A DNA stretch of 64,000 nucleotides from Bacteroidales bacterium (lineage in GTDB: Bacteria; Bacteroidota; Bacteroidia; Bacteroidales; UBA932): positions 25,936 through 89,935 of the forward strand of contig JAEEVC010000011.1 in assembly GCA_016287075.1 (NCBI GenBank). The letters run 5' to 3'. This document shows positions 51,819 to 60,018 of this stretch, piece by piece. Both the position numbers and the translations under genes were made by a program. How positions within the stretch are numbered: position 1 is the first letter of the stretch; every line of letters starts with the position of its first letter. The notes below the pieces were generated by a model. It was not told the DNA's origin, made no database searches, and worked only from the letters and a program-made list of their open reading frames with translations.

Positions 51819-52511
51819 ATGAAAAAAAGAAGCGCCGCATACTGGATCTTCCTCCGGATCCCCCTCTGGCTCGTCGCCGCCAGCGTCCTGGTGGTGCTGC
51901 TGTTCAGATGGGTCCCGGTCCGTTATACGCCGCTGATGCTCAAGCGCTCCTTCCAGTTCCGGGAAGCGAAGGAATACCGCACGCACAAACACTGGGTTCC
52001 CCTGAAGCAGATCTCCCCCCATCTGATCCAGGCCGTCGTCTCCTGCGAGGACCGGTCCTTCTTCCTGCACCATGGTTTTGACTGGCCGGAAATCCAGAAG
52101 ATGGTCAAGGCGCACCGGACGGAAGGGAAGCCCCTCCGCGGCTGCAGCACCATATCGCAGCAAACCGCAAAGAACGTCTTCACCTTCGGAAGCCGCACAT
52201 GGGCGCGGAAAGCGATGGAAGGCTACTGGACCTTCCTCATCGAAAGGCTCTGGGGGAAGCGCCGCATCATGGAAGTGTACCTGAACGTCGTGGAAACCGG
52301 AAAAGGCCTCTTCGGAGCGGAGGCCGCAACCCGGTATTACTATGGCAAAAGCGCCCGCAAACTGAACCGCGACCAGGCCGTCAACCTCGCCCTCTGCCTG
52401 CCGTCGCCGCTGGAACGCTCTCCCCTCCAGCTCGGGGCGAAGGAACAGAAACGCCGAGTCGGCATCATTACCGGCATCGGCGTTATCGAATATCCCTACT
52501 GGGCGAAATAA
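51819..52511 (+). CDS. mtgA: Monofunctional peptidoglycan glycosyltransferase
   Basis: MtgA polymerises lipid II into glycan strands at the inner membrane. The 230-residue GT51 protein has an N-terminal membrane anchor (about 8-30, WIFLRIPLWLVAASVLVVLLF), the catalytic CEDRSFFLHHGFDW segment, STISQQTAKNVF, and RRIMEVYLNVVETGKGLFG. There is no transpeptidase domain. It probably shares a transcript with malQ, from which it is separated by 3 bases, though the functions are unrelated. Confidence 0.93.
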   Translation: MKKRSAAYWIFLRIPLWLVAASVLVVLLFRWVPVRYTPLMLKRSFQFREAKEYRTHKHWVPLKQISPHLIQAVVSCEDRSFFLHHGFDWPEIQKMVKAHRTEGKPLRGCSTISQQTAKNVFTFGSRTWARKAMEGYWTFLIERLWGKRRIMEVYLNVVETGKGLFGAEAATRYYYGKSARKLNRDQAVNLALCLPSPLERSPLQLGAKEQKRRVGIITGIGVIEYPYWAK

Positions 52512-52666
52512 TAACCTGCATCACCGGTGTCTGCTGCTTCGCAGCCCTATCCGGGTAAATGCCACCGGTAATAGAAATAATAACCTGAATAATAACCTGC
52601 ATCTCCGGTGTCTGCTGCTTCGCAGCCCTATCCGGGTAAATGCCACCGGAGATGCAGGTTATTATT
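52507..52666. repeat. Tandem hairpin repeat between convergent genes
   Basis: Two ~57-base direct copies share a core with an inner GCTGC-TTC-GCAGC hairpin (52507-52563 and 52588-52644). The second copy is bounded by a perfect 23-base inverted repeat (52588-52610 with 52644-52666). The first copy overlaps the mtgA stop codon. The element may work as a terminator for both genes. Confidence 0.8.
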
Positions 52667-52675
52667 TCTGTGTCG

Positions 52676-54058
52676 CTAGATGACCTGCTGCTTTCGGCGC
52701 CAGTTCAGGATCGGAAGGAGGAAGGAAATGATGGCGGCGCCCAGCCAGAAGTAACTGACATAGGTGAAGTCATGGACCCCGTCCACGATGTGGTTGTCCA
52801 GCAGCACGCCGGTGATCAGGTTCTGGAGGCCGGCCGCGGCATAGGAGGCCATGCCGACGATGCCGAGGGCCGCGCCGGTCGCCTGGCGGGGAACCAGGTC
52901 AACGGCCATCAGGCCGCCGAGGAAGCTGATCAGCACGCCGATGGCGATGCCGAAGAGGACCATCGCAAGGATGTTGACCCAGCGGGCCGGGCCGCCGAAG
53001 AGGAAGAGCGCCAGCGAAATGGCCTCCAGCACGCCGGCGACGAAGGCCGGATACTTGCGGTCCCCCTTGAACACGGCATCGGAAAGCCAGCCGGAAATCA
53101 CCGTGCCGAGGATGCCGAAGATGGGGTTGATGCCGATCATGGCGCTGGCCTCGGTCAGCGAATACTGCTTCGCCTCCTGGAGGAAAATGACGCCCCACTC
53201 GTTGATGGCATAGCGGCTCATGTACATGAATGCGCTCGCAAGGGCGAGGATCCAGACGCCGGGATTCTTGATCACGGCCTTCTGCATCCGGCGGGTCTGC
53301 TCCCGCTTCTCGGCCGCGGTCATCTCATCTTTCTTCTCCGCCTCGCCGGACAGTACCTCGATCGGCTCGAGTCCCTTGCTCTCCGGCGTGTCATGCAGGC
53401 ACAGGAGAATCAGGACGATGCCGACGACGCCGGCCAGAGCCGCGCCGAAGAAGCCCCACTTCCAGCCGAAAGCCCCGACGAGGGAGCCGACGAAGATGAA
53501 GGAAAGGCCCTCGCCGATGTTGTGGGAGGCGCTGAAGAAACCGTAATAGGTCCCGTAGATCCGGCGCGGGAACCAGCGCGACAGGCCGATGATCGCGGGC
53601 GGAGCGCCCATCGACTGCGCCCATCCGTTGATGGCCCAGCAGATGGCGAAGGAAATGAACAGCAGCGAGTTGGCTATCCCGCCGTTCAAGGCGCTCACCC
53701 CGAGGACACCCATCGTGAAGTTCATGGCGGCCGAGACCACGAGGCCCGTTGCCATGAAGCGCTTGATGTTGGAGTTGTCACAGAGGAAGCCGTTGATGAG
53801 CTTGCCGACGGCGTAGGCCCAGAACAGGCAGGTACCGATGATACCGAGCTGGGTCGCGTTCAGCAGGCCCGCGTCGATGAGCGGCTTTTTCATCACGCCC
53901 ATCGAGAGGCGGCACACGTAGTAGAGCGCATAGCCGAACGTACCGGCCAGGAACGTCGAGAAACGCAGGCGCTTGTACACCCGGTCCTGGTTTTCCGGAG
54001 CCACCTTCTGGGCGGAAGGCGCGCTCATTCTGAAGAAATTGAGAAAAGAGTCTGCCAT
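52676..54058 (-). CDS. MFS organophosphate:phosphate antiporter, GlpT/UhpT family (copy 2)
   Basis: The 460-residue protein is related to the one at 46096 over its length: an N-terminal MADSFLNFFRMSAPSAQKV, YYVCRLSMGVMKKPLIDAGL, GWAQSMGAPPAIIGLSRWFP and HDTPESKGLEPI. It has about 12 membrane segments with a charged cytoplasmic loop in the middle (about 200-240, AEKKDEMTAAEKREQTRR). The frame continues upstream, but the ATG at 54058 follows a promoter box and matches the paralogue. The substrate is a phosphorylated metabolite, not further identifiable. Confidence 0.88.
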   Translation of the reverse strand: MADSFLNFFRMSAPSAQKVAPENQDRVYKRLRFSTFLAGTFGYALYYVCRLSMGVMKKPLIDAGLLNATQLGIIGTCLFWAYAVGKLINGFLCDNSNIKRFMATGLVVSAAMNFTMGVLGVSALNGGIANSLLFISFAICWAINGWAQSMGAPPAIIGLSRWFPRRIYGTYYGFFSASHNIGEGLSFIFVGSLVGAFGWKWGFFGAALAGVVGIVLILLCLHDTPESKGLEPIEVLSGEAEKKDEMTAAEKREQTRRMQKAVIKNPGVWILALASAFMYMSRYAINEWGVIFLQEAKQYSLTEASAMIGINPIFGILGTVISGWLSDAVFKGDRKYPAFVAGVLEAISLALFLFGGPARWVNILAMVLFGIAIGVLISFLGGLMAVDLVPRQATGAALGIVGMASYAAAGLQNLITGVLLDNHIVDGVHDFTYVSYFWLGAAIISFLLPILNWRRKQQVI

Positions 54059-54078
54059 GTTATCATTGTGTTGGTTCG

Positions 54079-54086
54079 CAAATGTA
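54079..54086 (-). promoter_or_regulatory. -7 element TACATTTG of GlpT-like copy 2
   Basis: TAnnTTTG match 20 bases before the start at 54058. The divergent SGNH gene at 54142 has only a 7-of-8 match (TAACTTTC at 54109). Confidence 0.55.
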
Positions 54087-54141
54087 CAAAACTTATCGAT
54101 ATTTTTCGTAACTTTCGGCTGCCAATTGCAATAAGCCGCAT

Positions 54142-55227
54142 ATGAAAAAGATTCTTTCCCTCCTCCTGGCCGTCCTCCTCTCCGGAGGCGCCCTCCTCTC
54201 CGCCCAGGGCAGGCACCATTACACCGAAGCATCCGCCCTGACCCTCACCGGCAAGCTCTTCCCGGACACCCCGAACCCCTATCACCGCGTGGACACCGTC
54301 GTCCACAAGGGATTCACCCCGACGGAAAACCTCCAGGTCCGCGAGTCCTCCGGCCTGGCCGTCGCCTTCCGGACCAACGCCAAAGAGATCACGGTCAAGA
54401 CCGTCTATGGCCAGATGCAGTTCCCGACCAACACCAACGGCATTGCCGCCCGCGGCTATGACCTGTATATCCGGGAAGGCGGGGAATGGATCTTCGCCGC
54501 CGCGGCCGTCCGCAGCCAGGGGACCGAGGACAAGACCCTCACGCTGATCAAGGACATGGACGGTTCCATGCACGAATGCCTGATGTACCTGCCGCTCTAC
54601 GCCGAAGTCAATTCCGTGCAGATCGGCATCGAGGAAGGCGCTGTCATCGAGGCGCTTCCGAATCCGTTCCGCCACAGGGTCGGCATCTTCGGCTCGAGCT
54701 ACACCCACGGTTCCAGCACCTCCCGCGCCGGCATGACCTATCCCGCCCAGTTCGCCCGCCGCACCGGCATCCAGCTCCTCAGCCTCGGCTGCAGCGGCAA
54801 TTCCAAGCTCCAGCCCTATTTTGCCGATGTCCTGGCCGCCGCCGACGTGGACGCCCTCCTTTTCGACGGCTTCTCCAACCCCGACGCGAAGATGATCAAG
54901 GAGCGCCTCTTCCCCTTCATCGAGCGCGTCCAGGCCGCCCATCCGGACATCCCGCTCATCTTCCAGCGCACCATCCGCCGCGAAAGCCGCAACTACAGCC
55001 TCGCCGCGGAGAAGAAGGAGGCCGACAAGCACCACATGGCCGACAGCCTCATGGCCATCGCCTGCAAGCGCTACAAGAACGTCTATTACGTCCGCACCGA
55101 CGCCTCGTCTCCGGACCACCTGGCCTCGGTGGACGGCGTCCATCCGACCAACTACGGCTACACCCTCTGGGAGCGGTCCATCGAGAAGAAAGTCCTGCGG
55201 ATCCTCCGCAAATACGGGATCAGGTAA
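54142..55227 (+). CDS. Secreted SGNH hydrolase with N-terminal beta domain (tandem copy 1)
   Basis: The 361-residue product has a signal peptide (GALLSAQ), an N-terminal jelly-roll-like domain (about 25-175, typical of Bacteroidales SGNH proteins) and a GDSL/SGNH domain (about 180-360). Visible blocks are FGSSYTHG with the nucleophile Ser, GCSGNSK, and DGVHPTNYGY with the catalytic Asp/His. It probably removes ester groups, such as acetyl, from a glycan. It overlaps the next gene by one base (TAATG). Confidence 0.85.
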   Translation: MKKILSLLLAVLLSGGALLSAQGRHHYTEASALTLTGKLFPDTPNPYHRVDTVVHKGFTPTENLQVRESSGLAVAFRTNAKEITVKTVYGQMQFPTNTNGIAARGYDLYIREGGEWIFAAAAVRSQGTEDKTLTLIKDMDGSMHECLMYLPLYAEVNSVQIGIEEGAVIEALPNPFRHRVGIFGSSYTHGSSTSRAGMTYPAQFARRTGIQLLSLGCSGNSKLQPYFADVLAAADVDALLFDGFSNPDAKMIKERLFPFIERVQAAHPDIPLIFQRTIRRESRNYSLAAEKKEADKHHMADSLMAIACKRYKNVYYVRTDASSPDHLASVDGVHPTNYGYTLWERSIEKKVLRILRKYGIR

Positions 55228-56369
55228 TGAAACGCTTCCTCACCCTCGCCGCCCTCCTCTGGACGGTGCTCGCCGCCGGGCAGATCCAGTCCCGGAGCGG
55301 CGAAACGGCCAGGAATGTCCGCTACAGCTACACCGAAGCCGCGGAACTGACCCTCGCGGGGAAAATCTTCCCCGACACGCCGAACCCCTATCACCGTGTC
55401 GATACGGCCCGTTTCAAGGGCTGGACCGAATGGCAGAACTTCCAGGTCCGCTCCGCCTCCGGGATCATGGTCGCCTTCCGGACCAATTCCACCGCCATCC
55501 AGCTCCGGCCGGAATACGGCGAACTCTACTACGGCGTCACGACGAACGTCCTGGCCCACAGGGGGTTCGACCTCTACATCAAAGCCGTTGAGCAGAAAGG
55601 CCGCTTTGCGCCTTCCCCGGACGGCCACTGGGTCTATGCCGCTTCCGCCGCCCCCGCCAACGGCAAGGAAGACAAGTCCTTCAACCTGATCAAGAACATG
55701 GAAGCCGGGATGAAGGAATGCCTCCTCTACCTGCCGCTCTACAGCGAACTCCGCGGCCTGGAAATCGGCGTGGAGGAAGGTGCCGTCATCGAAGCGATTC
55801 CCGTCCCCTTCCGCCACCGCGTCGCCATCTACGGCTCCAGCTACACCCACGGCGTCTCCTGCAGCCGCGCGGGCATGACCTACCCGGCCCAGTTCGCCCG
55901 CCATACCGGCATCCAGCTCCTGAGCCTCGGGATGAGCGGCCAGTGCAAGATGCAGCCCTATTCCCTCCAGGCGCTGGAAGCAGTTGATGCAGAAGCCTTT
56001 ATCTTTGACACCTTCTCCAATCCCAGCATCGCCGAGATCCGGGAGCGCCTCTTCCCCTTCATCGAGCGGCTCCAGGCCGCCCATCCCGGCGTGCCGCTGA
56101 TCTTCCAGCGCACCATCTACCGGGAGGGACGCAATTTCGACAAGGGTGCCGAACGGGCCGAGCAGGGGCGCATCGACGTGGCCGACAGCCTGATGGCCAT
56201 CGCCTGCAAGCGCTACAAGGACGTCTATTACATCCATCCCAACGCCACCGAAAAGGACCACGAGACCTCTGTGGACGGCATCCATCCGTCCGATCACGGC
56301 TACGGGGTCTGGGCGCTGTCCATCGAAAGGCAGGTCCTGCGGATTCTCCGCCGTTACGGCATCCGCTGA
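55227..56369 (+). CDS. Secreted SGNH hydrolase with N-terminal beta domain (tandem copy 2)
   Basis: This 380-residue paralogue of the preceding gene shares the same domain order and blocks: YGSSYTHGVSCSRAGMTYP, LGMSGQCK and DGIHPSDHGY. It has a signal peptide (LAAGQ) and a short insertion (VEQKGRFAPSPDG) in the N-terminal domain. Coupling through TAATG suggests equal amounts of both. An open frame reaches much further upstream, but that part is antisense to copy 1's frame and meaningless. Confidence 0.85.
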   Translation: MKRFLTLAALLWTVLAAGQIQSRSGETARNVRYSYTEAAELTLAGKIFPDTPNPYHRVDTARFKGWTEWQNFQVRSASGIMVAFRTNSTAIQLRPEYGELYYGVTTNVLAHRGFDLYIKAVEQKGRFAPSPDGHWVYAASAAPANGKEDKSFNLIKNMEAGMKECLLYLPLYSELRGLEIGVEEGAVIEAIPVPFRHRVAIYGSSYTHGVSCSRAGMTYPAQFARHTGIQLLSLGMSGQCKMQPYSLQALEAVDAEAFIFDTFSNPSIAEIRERLFPFIERLQAAHPGVPLIFQRTIYREGRNFDKGAERAEQGRIDVADSLMAIACKRYKDVYYIHPNATEKDHETSVDGIHPSDHGYGVWALSIERQVLRILRRYGIR

Positions 56370-56382
56370 CAGCATTTTTTAT

Positions 56383-56390
56383 TATATTTG
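56383..56390 (+). promoter_or_regulatory. -7 element TATATTTG of the ypfJ-type gene
   Basis: TAnnTTTG match 25 bases before the ATG at 56416, in an AT-rich gap. Confidence 0.6.
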
Positions 56391-56415
56391 TAAGTTGATT
56401 ATAAGCACATAAGAA

Positions 56416-57288
56416 ATGAAACTCGACGGAAGGCGCGAAAGCGCGAATGTTGAAGACCGCAGGAGGATGAGCGGCGGCACGGCCGCGGGTCTCGGCCTCG
56501 GCGGCATCCTCGTCGTCGGACTGATCACCCTCCTGATGGGCGGCAACATCGGCGATGTCATCCAGAATGTCCAGAACGTCGGCGGCCTGGGCGCCGGTAC
56601 CGTGACCACGGAGAACCGGGAATTCACCCCCGAGGAGGAGGCCCTGGCCAAATTCTCCCGCCAGATCCTCGCCAGCACGGAGGACGTCTGGTCCTCCTAT
56701 TTCAAGCAGAACGGCATCGGCACCTACCGCAATCCGACCCTCGTGCTCTACACGAACGCGACGGCGACCGGCTGCGGCACCGGCCAGGCCGCGATGGGCC
56801 CGTTCTACTGCTCCGCGGATGAGAATCTTTACATCGACCTGAGTTTCTTCTCGACCATGAAACGCTCCCTCGGCGCCGACGGCGACTTCGCCTATGCCTA
56901 CGTCATCGCCCACGAGGTCGGGCACCATGTCCAGAACCTCGTCGGCACCCTCGGCCAGGCCCACAGCCAGATGGCCCGGATGTCGAAGACCGACGCCAAC
57001 CGGATGAGCGTCCGCATCGAACTCCAGGCCGACTTCTATGCCGGCGTATGGGCCCACTACGAGGGCTCCATGTTCGGCTCCCTCGATGACGGCGACCTCC
57101 AGGAGGCCATCAACTGCGCCTCGGTCATCGGCGACGACTATCTCCAGAAAAAGTCCCAGGGCTACGCCGTCGAGGAGTCCTTCACCCACGGCACCGCCGC
57201 CCAGCGGATGCGCTGGCTGAAAAAGGGCATGACCACCGGCGACATGTCGCAGGGCAACACCTTCAAACTCGCTGACAATCAACTGTAA
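56416..57288 (+). CDS. ypfJ: YpfJ-family neutral zinc metallopeptidase
   Basis: The 290-residue protein has one N-terminal transmembrane helix (about 20-42, AGLGLGGILVVGLITLLMGG) and a zincin-type domain with HEVGHHVQNLVG giving the HExxH motif, plus GPFYCSADENLYIDLSFF and LQADFYAGVWAH with the downstream metal ligand. The family is widespread but its substrate is unknown. It is followed 10 bases later by the NagB-LmbE gene, so it may be the first gene of the hexosamine/oxidoreductase operon. Confidence 0.85.
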   Translation: MKLDGRRESANVEDRRRMSGGTAAGLGLGGILVVGLITLLMGGNIGDVIQNVQNVGGLGAGTVTTENREFTPEEEALAKFSRQILASTEDVWSSYFKQNGIGTYRNPTLVLYTNATATGCGTGQAAMGPFYCSADENLYIDLSFFSTMKRSLGADGDFAYAYVIAHEVGHHVQNLVGTLGQAHSQMARMSKTDANRMSVRIELQADFYAGVWAHYEGSMFGSLDDGDLQEAINCASVIGDDYLQKKSQGYAVEESFTHGTAAQRMRWLKKGMTTGDMSQGNTFKLADNQL

Positions 57289-57298
57289 TTACCGGACG

Positions 57299-59224
57299 AT
57301 GAAGCATTTCACCCTTCCCTACGAGGGCGGCCTGATCGAAAAGGGCCTCCCGCTCGGTATCCTACACAGCTACGAAAAGATCTGGACGGAGATCCTCCCG
57401 GAATCCCGCGACGCCTCCCGCCGGATCGCCGACCTGGTGGTCAAGGCCATCAACGAGGCCCCTGCGGACCGCCCCTTCAAACTCGGCCTCACGACCGGCA
57501 TCACCCCCGTCTCCCTCTACCACGAACTCGCCCGGCGGAACGCCGCCGGTGAAGTCTCCTTCCGGAACGTGGAGATCGTGTCCATCGACGAGTACTATCC
57601 TTCCAGCAAGGATGAGCACCAGAGCCGCAATTACCGCCTCCATGAGGCCTTCCTCGACCGGATCGACATCCCCAAGGAACATATCCACATCCCGGACGGC
57701 ACGGTCCCGCAGGAGCGCGTCTCCGCCTACTGCGCGGAATTCGACAAGATCGCCCGCGGGATGGACCTGCTGGTCATCGGCATCGGCGAGCAGGGCCAGG
57801 TCGGCTTCAACGAGGCCGGCAGCACGGAGAAGAGCCGCACCCGGACGGTGCGCCTCTCCTACCGCTCCCGCAAACGCCAGTCCCGCAATTTCAACCACGA
57901 CATCGCCGCGACCCCGGAAAGCGCGATCACGATCGGTATTTCCACGATGCTCAGCGCCAGGAAGGTCATCCTGATGGCCTGGGGCGAGGACAAGGCGGCG
58001 GCCGTCAAGGCCATCGCCGAGGGCGAGGTCGACCTGGCCTGCCCGGCCTCCCTCCTGCAGCGCCACGAGGACATCACCTTCTACGTGGACGAGACCGCCG
58101 GCAGCCTCCTCACCCGCGTCACAGCGCCCTGGCTCGTCGGCCCCTGCGACTGGACCCCGAAGTTCATCCGCAAGGCCGTCGTGTGGCTCTGCCAGACGGT
58201 CGGGAAGCCGATCCTCAAGCTCACGGAGAAGGACTATCTCGACAACTCGCTGAGCGAGCTGCTCGAGAAGTTCGGCCCCTATGACAAGATCAACATCGAG
58301 GTCTTCAACGACCTCCAGCATACGATTACCGGCTGGCCCGGCGGCAAGCCGAATGCGGACGATTCGACCCGTCCCGTCGCCGCCACGCCCTATCCCAAGA
58401 CCGTCCTGATCTTCTCGCCCCACCCGGACGACGACGTCATCTCGATGGGCGGCACCTTCATCCGCCTGGCCACCCAGGGCCACAACGTCCATGTCGCCTA
58501 CGAGACCTCCGGCAACGTGGCGGTCCACGACGACGTCGTGCTCCAGCACATGGACTGCGCCGCCCAGCTCGGCTTCGGCGACCGTTTCGCCGAGGTGAAG
58601 GCCCTCATCGACAGCAAGGTCCCCGGCGAGCCGGAACCGCGGGAGCTCCTGGACATCAAGGGCGCCATCCGCCGCAGCGAGGCCCGCGGGGCCGTCCGCT
58701 CCTTCGGGCTGGACGACAACAGCAACGCCCACTTCCTCAACCTCCCTTTCTATGAATCCGGCGGTGTGAAGAAGAATCCGCGCACCCAGGCCGACATCGA
58801 CATCATCAAGGCCCTCATCGCGCAGCTGAAGCCGCACATGATCTTCATGGCCGGCGACCTCGCGGACCCGCACGGGACCCACCGCGTCTGCACGGAGGCG
58901 GCGATGGAAGCGATTGAGCAGCTGAAGGAAGAGGGCGCCGAGTGGCTGTCCGGCACCCATGTCTGGCTCTACCGCGGCGCCTGGATGGAATGGGAGCTCG
59001 GCCGCGTGGACATGGCCGTCCCGCTGAGTCCGGACGAGCTGATCAAGAAGCGCCACGCCATCTTCCGCCACCTGTCGCAGAAGGACATCGTCCCCTTCCC
59101 CGGGGATGACCCGCGCGAGTTCTGGCAGCGCGCCGAAGAGCGCACGCAGAACACCGCCAGGCTGTATGACCAGCTCGGCATGGCCGAATACCAGGCCATC
59201 GAGGTATTCCTGAAACTTTATTGA
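57299..59224 (+). CDS. NagB-like domain fused to LmbE/PIG-L deacetylase domain, NagB catalytic residues altered
   Basis: The 641-residue cytoplasmic protein joins a NagB-type domain (about 35-290) to an LmbE/PIG-L N-deacetylase domain (about 365-640). The latter has SPHPDDDVISMGG (373-385) and ADPHGTHR for zinc. Long NagB proteins with a similar architecture are common in Bacteroides. Here the NagB loop reads GIGEQGQVGFNEAG: compared with E. coli, D141 and H143 are both Gln (165 and 167), while D72 (D97) and E148 (E172) remain. Deaminase activity is therefore doubtful and the domain may only bind hexosamine phosphate. It precedes a short NagB gene with an intact site. Possible overall role: deacetylation of an amino-sugar compound. 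Confidence 0.85.
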   Translation: MKHFTLPYEGGLIEKGLPLGILHSYEKIWTEILPESRDASRRIADLVVKAINEAPADRPFKLGLTTGITPVSLYHELARRNAAGEVSFRNVEIVSIDEYYPSSKDEHQSRNYRLHEAFLDRIDIPKEHIHIPDGTVPQERVSAYCAEFDKIARGMDLLVIGIGEQGQVGFNEAGSTEKSRTRTVRLSYRSRKRQSRNFNHDIAATPESAITIGISTMLSARKVILMAWGEDKAAAVKAIAEGEVDLACPASLLQRHEDITFYVDETAGSLLTRVTAPWLVGPCDWTPKFIRKAVVWLCQTVGKPILKLTEKDYLDNSLSELLEKFGPYDKINIEVFNDLQHTITGWPGGKPNADDSTRPVAATPYPKTVLIFSPHPDDDVISMGGTFIRLATQGHNVHVAYETSGNVAVHDDVVLQHMDCAAQLGFGDRFAEVKALIDSKVPGEPEPRELLDIKGAIRRSEARGAVRSFGLDDNSNAHFLNLPFYESGGVKKNPRTQADIDIIKALIAQLKPHMIFMAGDLADPHGTHRVCTEAAMEAIEQLKEEGAEWLSGTHVWLYRGAWMEWELGRVDMAVPLSPDELIKKRHAIFRHLSQKDIVPFPGDDPREFWQRAEERTQNTARLYDQLGMAEYQAIEVFLKLY

Positions 59225-59235
59225 ACCGAAAGCAT

Positions 59236-60018
59236 ATGAACGTCATTATCAGAGACAACCAGCATGAGGCGTCCCTGTGGGCCGCCCGCCACATCGCGGA
59301 TGCGATCCGTGCGAAAGCCGCCCGGACCGCCGAACCCTTCGTCCTCGGCCTCGCGACCGGCTCCACCCCGATCGAGACCTACGCCGAGCTGATCCGCATG
59401 TACAAGGCCGGCGAGCTTTCCTTCCGGAACGTCGTCACCTTCAACATGGACGAATACGTCGGCCTGCCGGTCGAGCACCCGGAAAGCTACCACAGCTTCA
59501 TGGACAAGTACCTGTTCAACCACATCGACATCCCGCGGAAGAACATCCACCTCCTCGACGGCAACGCCCCCGACCTGAAGGCCGAGTGCGAGGCCTACGA
59601 GGCCGCCATCGTGGCGGCGGGCGGCATCGACCTCTTCCTCGGCGGCGTCGGCGAAGACGGCCACCTCGCCTTCAACGAACCGTTCTCCTCCCTGAAGTCC
59701 CGCACCCGCGTCATGGACCTCACCTACGACACGCTCCTGGTGAACTCCCGCTTCTTCGAGGGCGACATCAACAAGGTCCCGAAGCAGGCGATGTCCGTGG
59801 GTGTCGCCACTGTCCTCAGCGCCGCCGAGGTGCTGATCCTCGCGTTCGGCCACAAGAAGGCCCGTGCCATCGCGCAGGCCGTCGAGGGGCCGCTCACGCA
59901 CGTCGTGACCCTCTCCGCCCTGCAGGACCACCCCTGCGGCACCATCGTTGTCGACGACCTGGCCGCCGGCGAGCTGAAGGTCAATACCTACCGCTATTTC
60001 AAACAGATCGAGAAATGA
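59236..60018 (+). CDS. nagB: Glucosamine-6-phosphate deaminase
   Basis: NagB converts glucosamine-6-phosphate to fructose-6-phosphate and ammonia. The 260-residue protein has the full catalytic set: FNMDEYVGL (D72 in E. coli) and GGVGEDGHLAFNEP (D141, H143, E148). I chose the ATG at 59236 over the in-frame TTG at 59221 because it agrees with the family start (MNVIIRDNQ). It follows the NagB-LmbE gene by 11 bases and overlaps the next gene by 4 bases. Confidence 0.93.
   Translation: MNVIIRDNQHEASLWAARHIADAIRAKAARTAEPFVLGLATGSTPIETYAELIRMYKAGELSFRNVVTFNMDEYVGLPVEHPESYHSFMDKYLFNHIDIPRKNIHLLDGNAPDLKAECEAYEAAIVAAGGIDLFLGGVGEDGHLAFNEPFSSLKSRTRVMDLTYDTLLVNSRFFEGDINKVPKQAMSVGVATVLSAAEVLILAFGHKKARAIAQAVEGPLTHVVTLSALQDHPCGTIVVDDLAAGELKVNTYRYFKQIEK

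Noticed and set aside
54486..55226. Upstream extension of the second SGNH gene, and likewise 59277-60014 for the first FAD oxidoreductase
   Set aside because: These are other-frame readings of the preceding genes; signal peptide or family start and coupled stop/start codons fix the true starts at 55227 and 60015.
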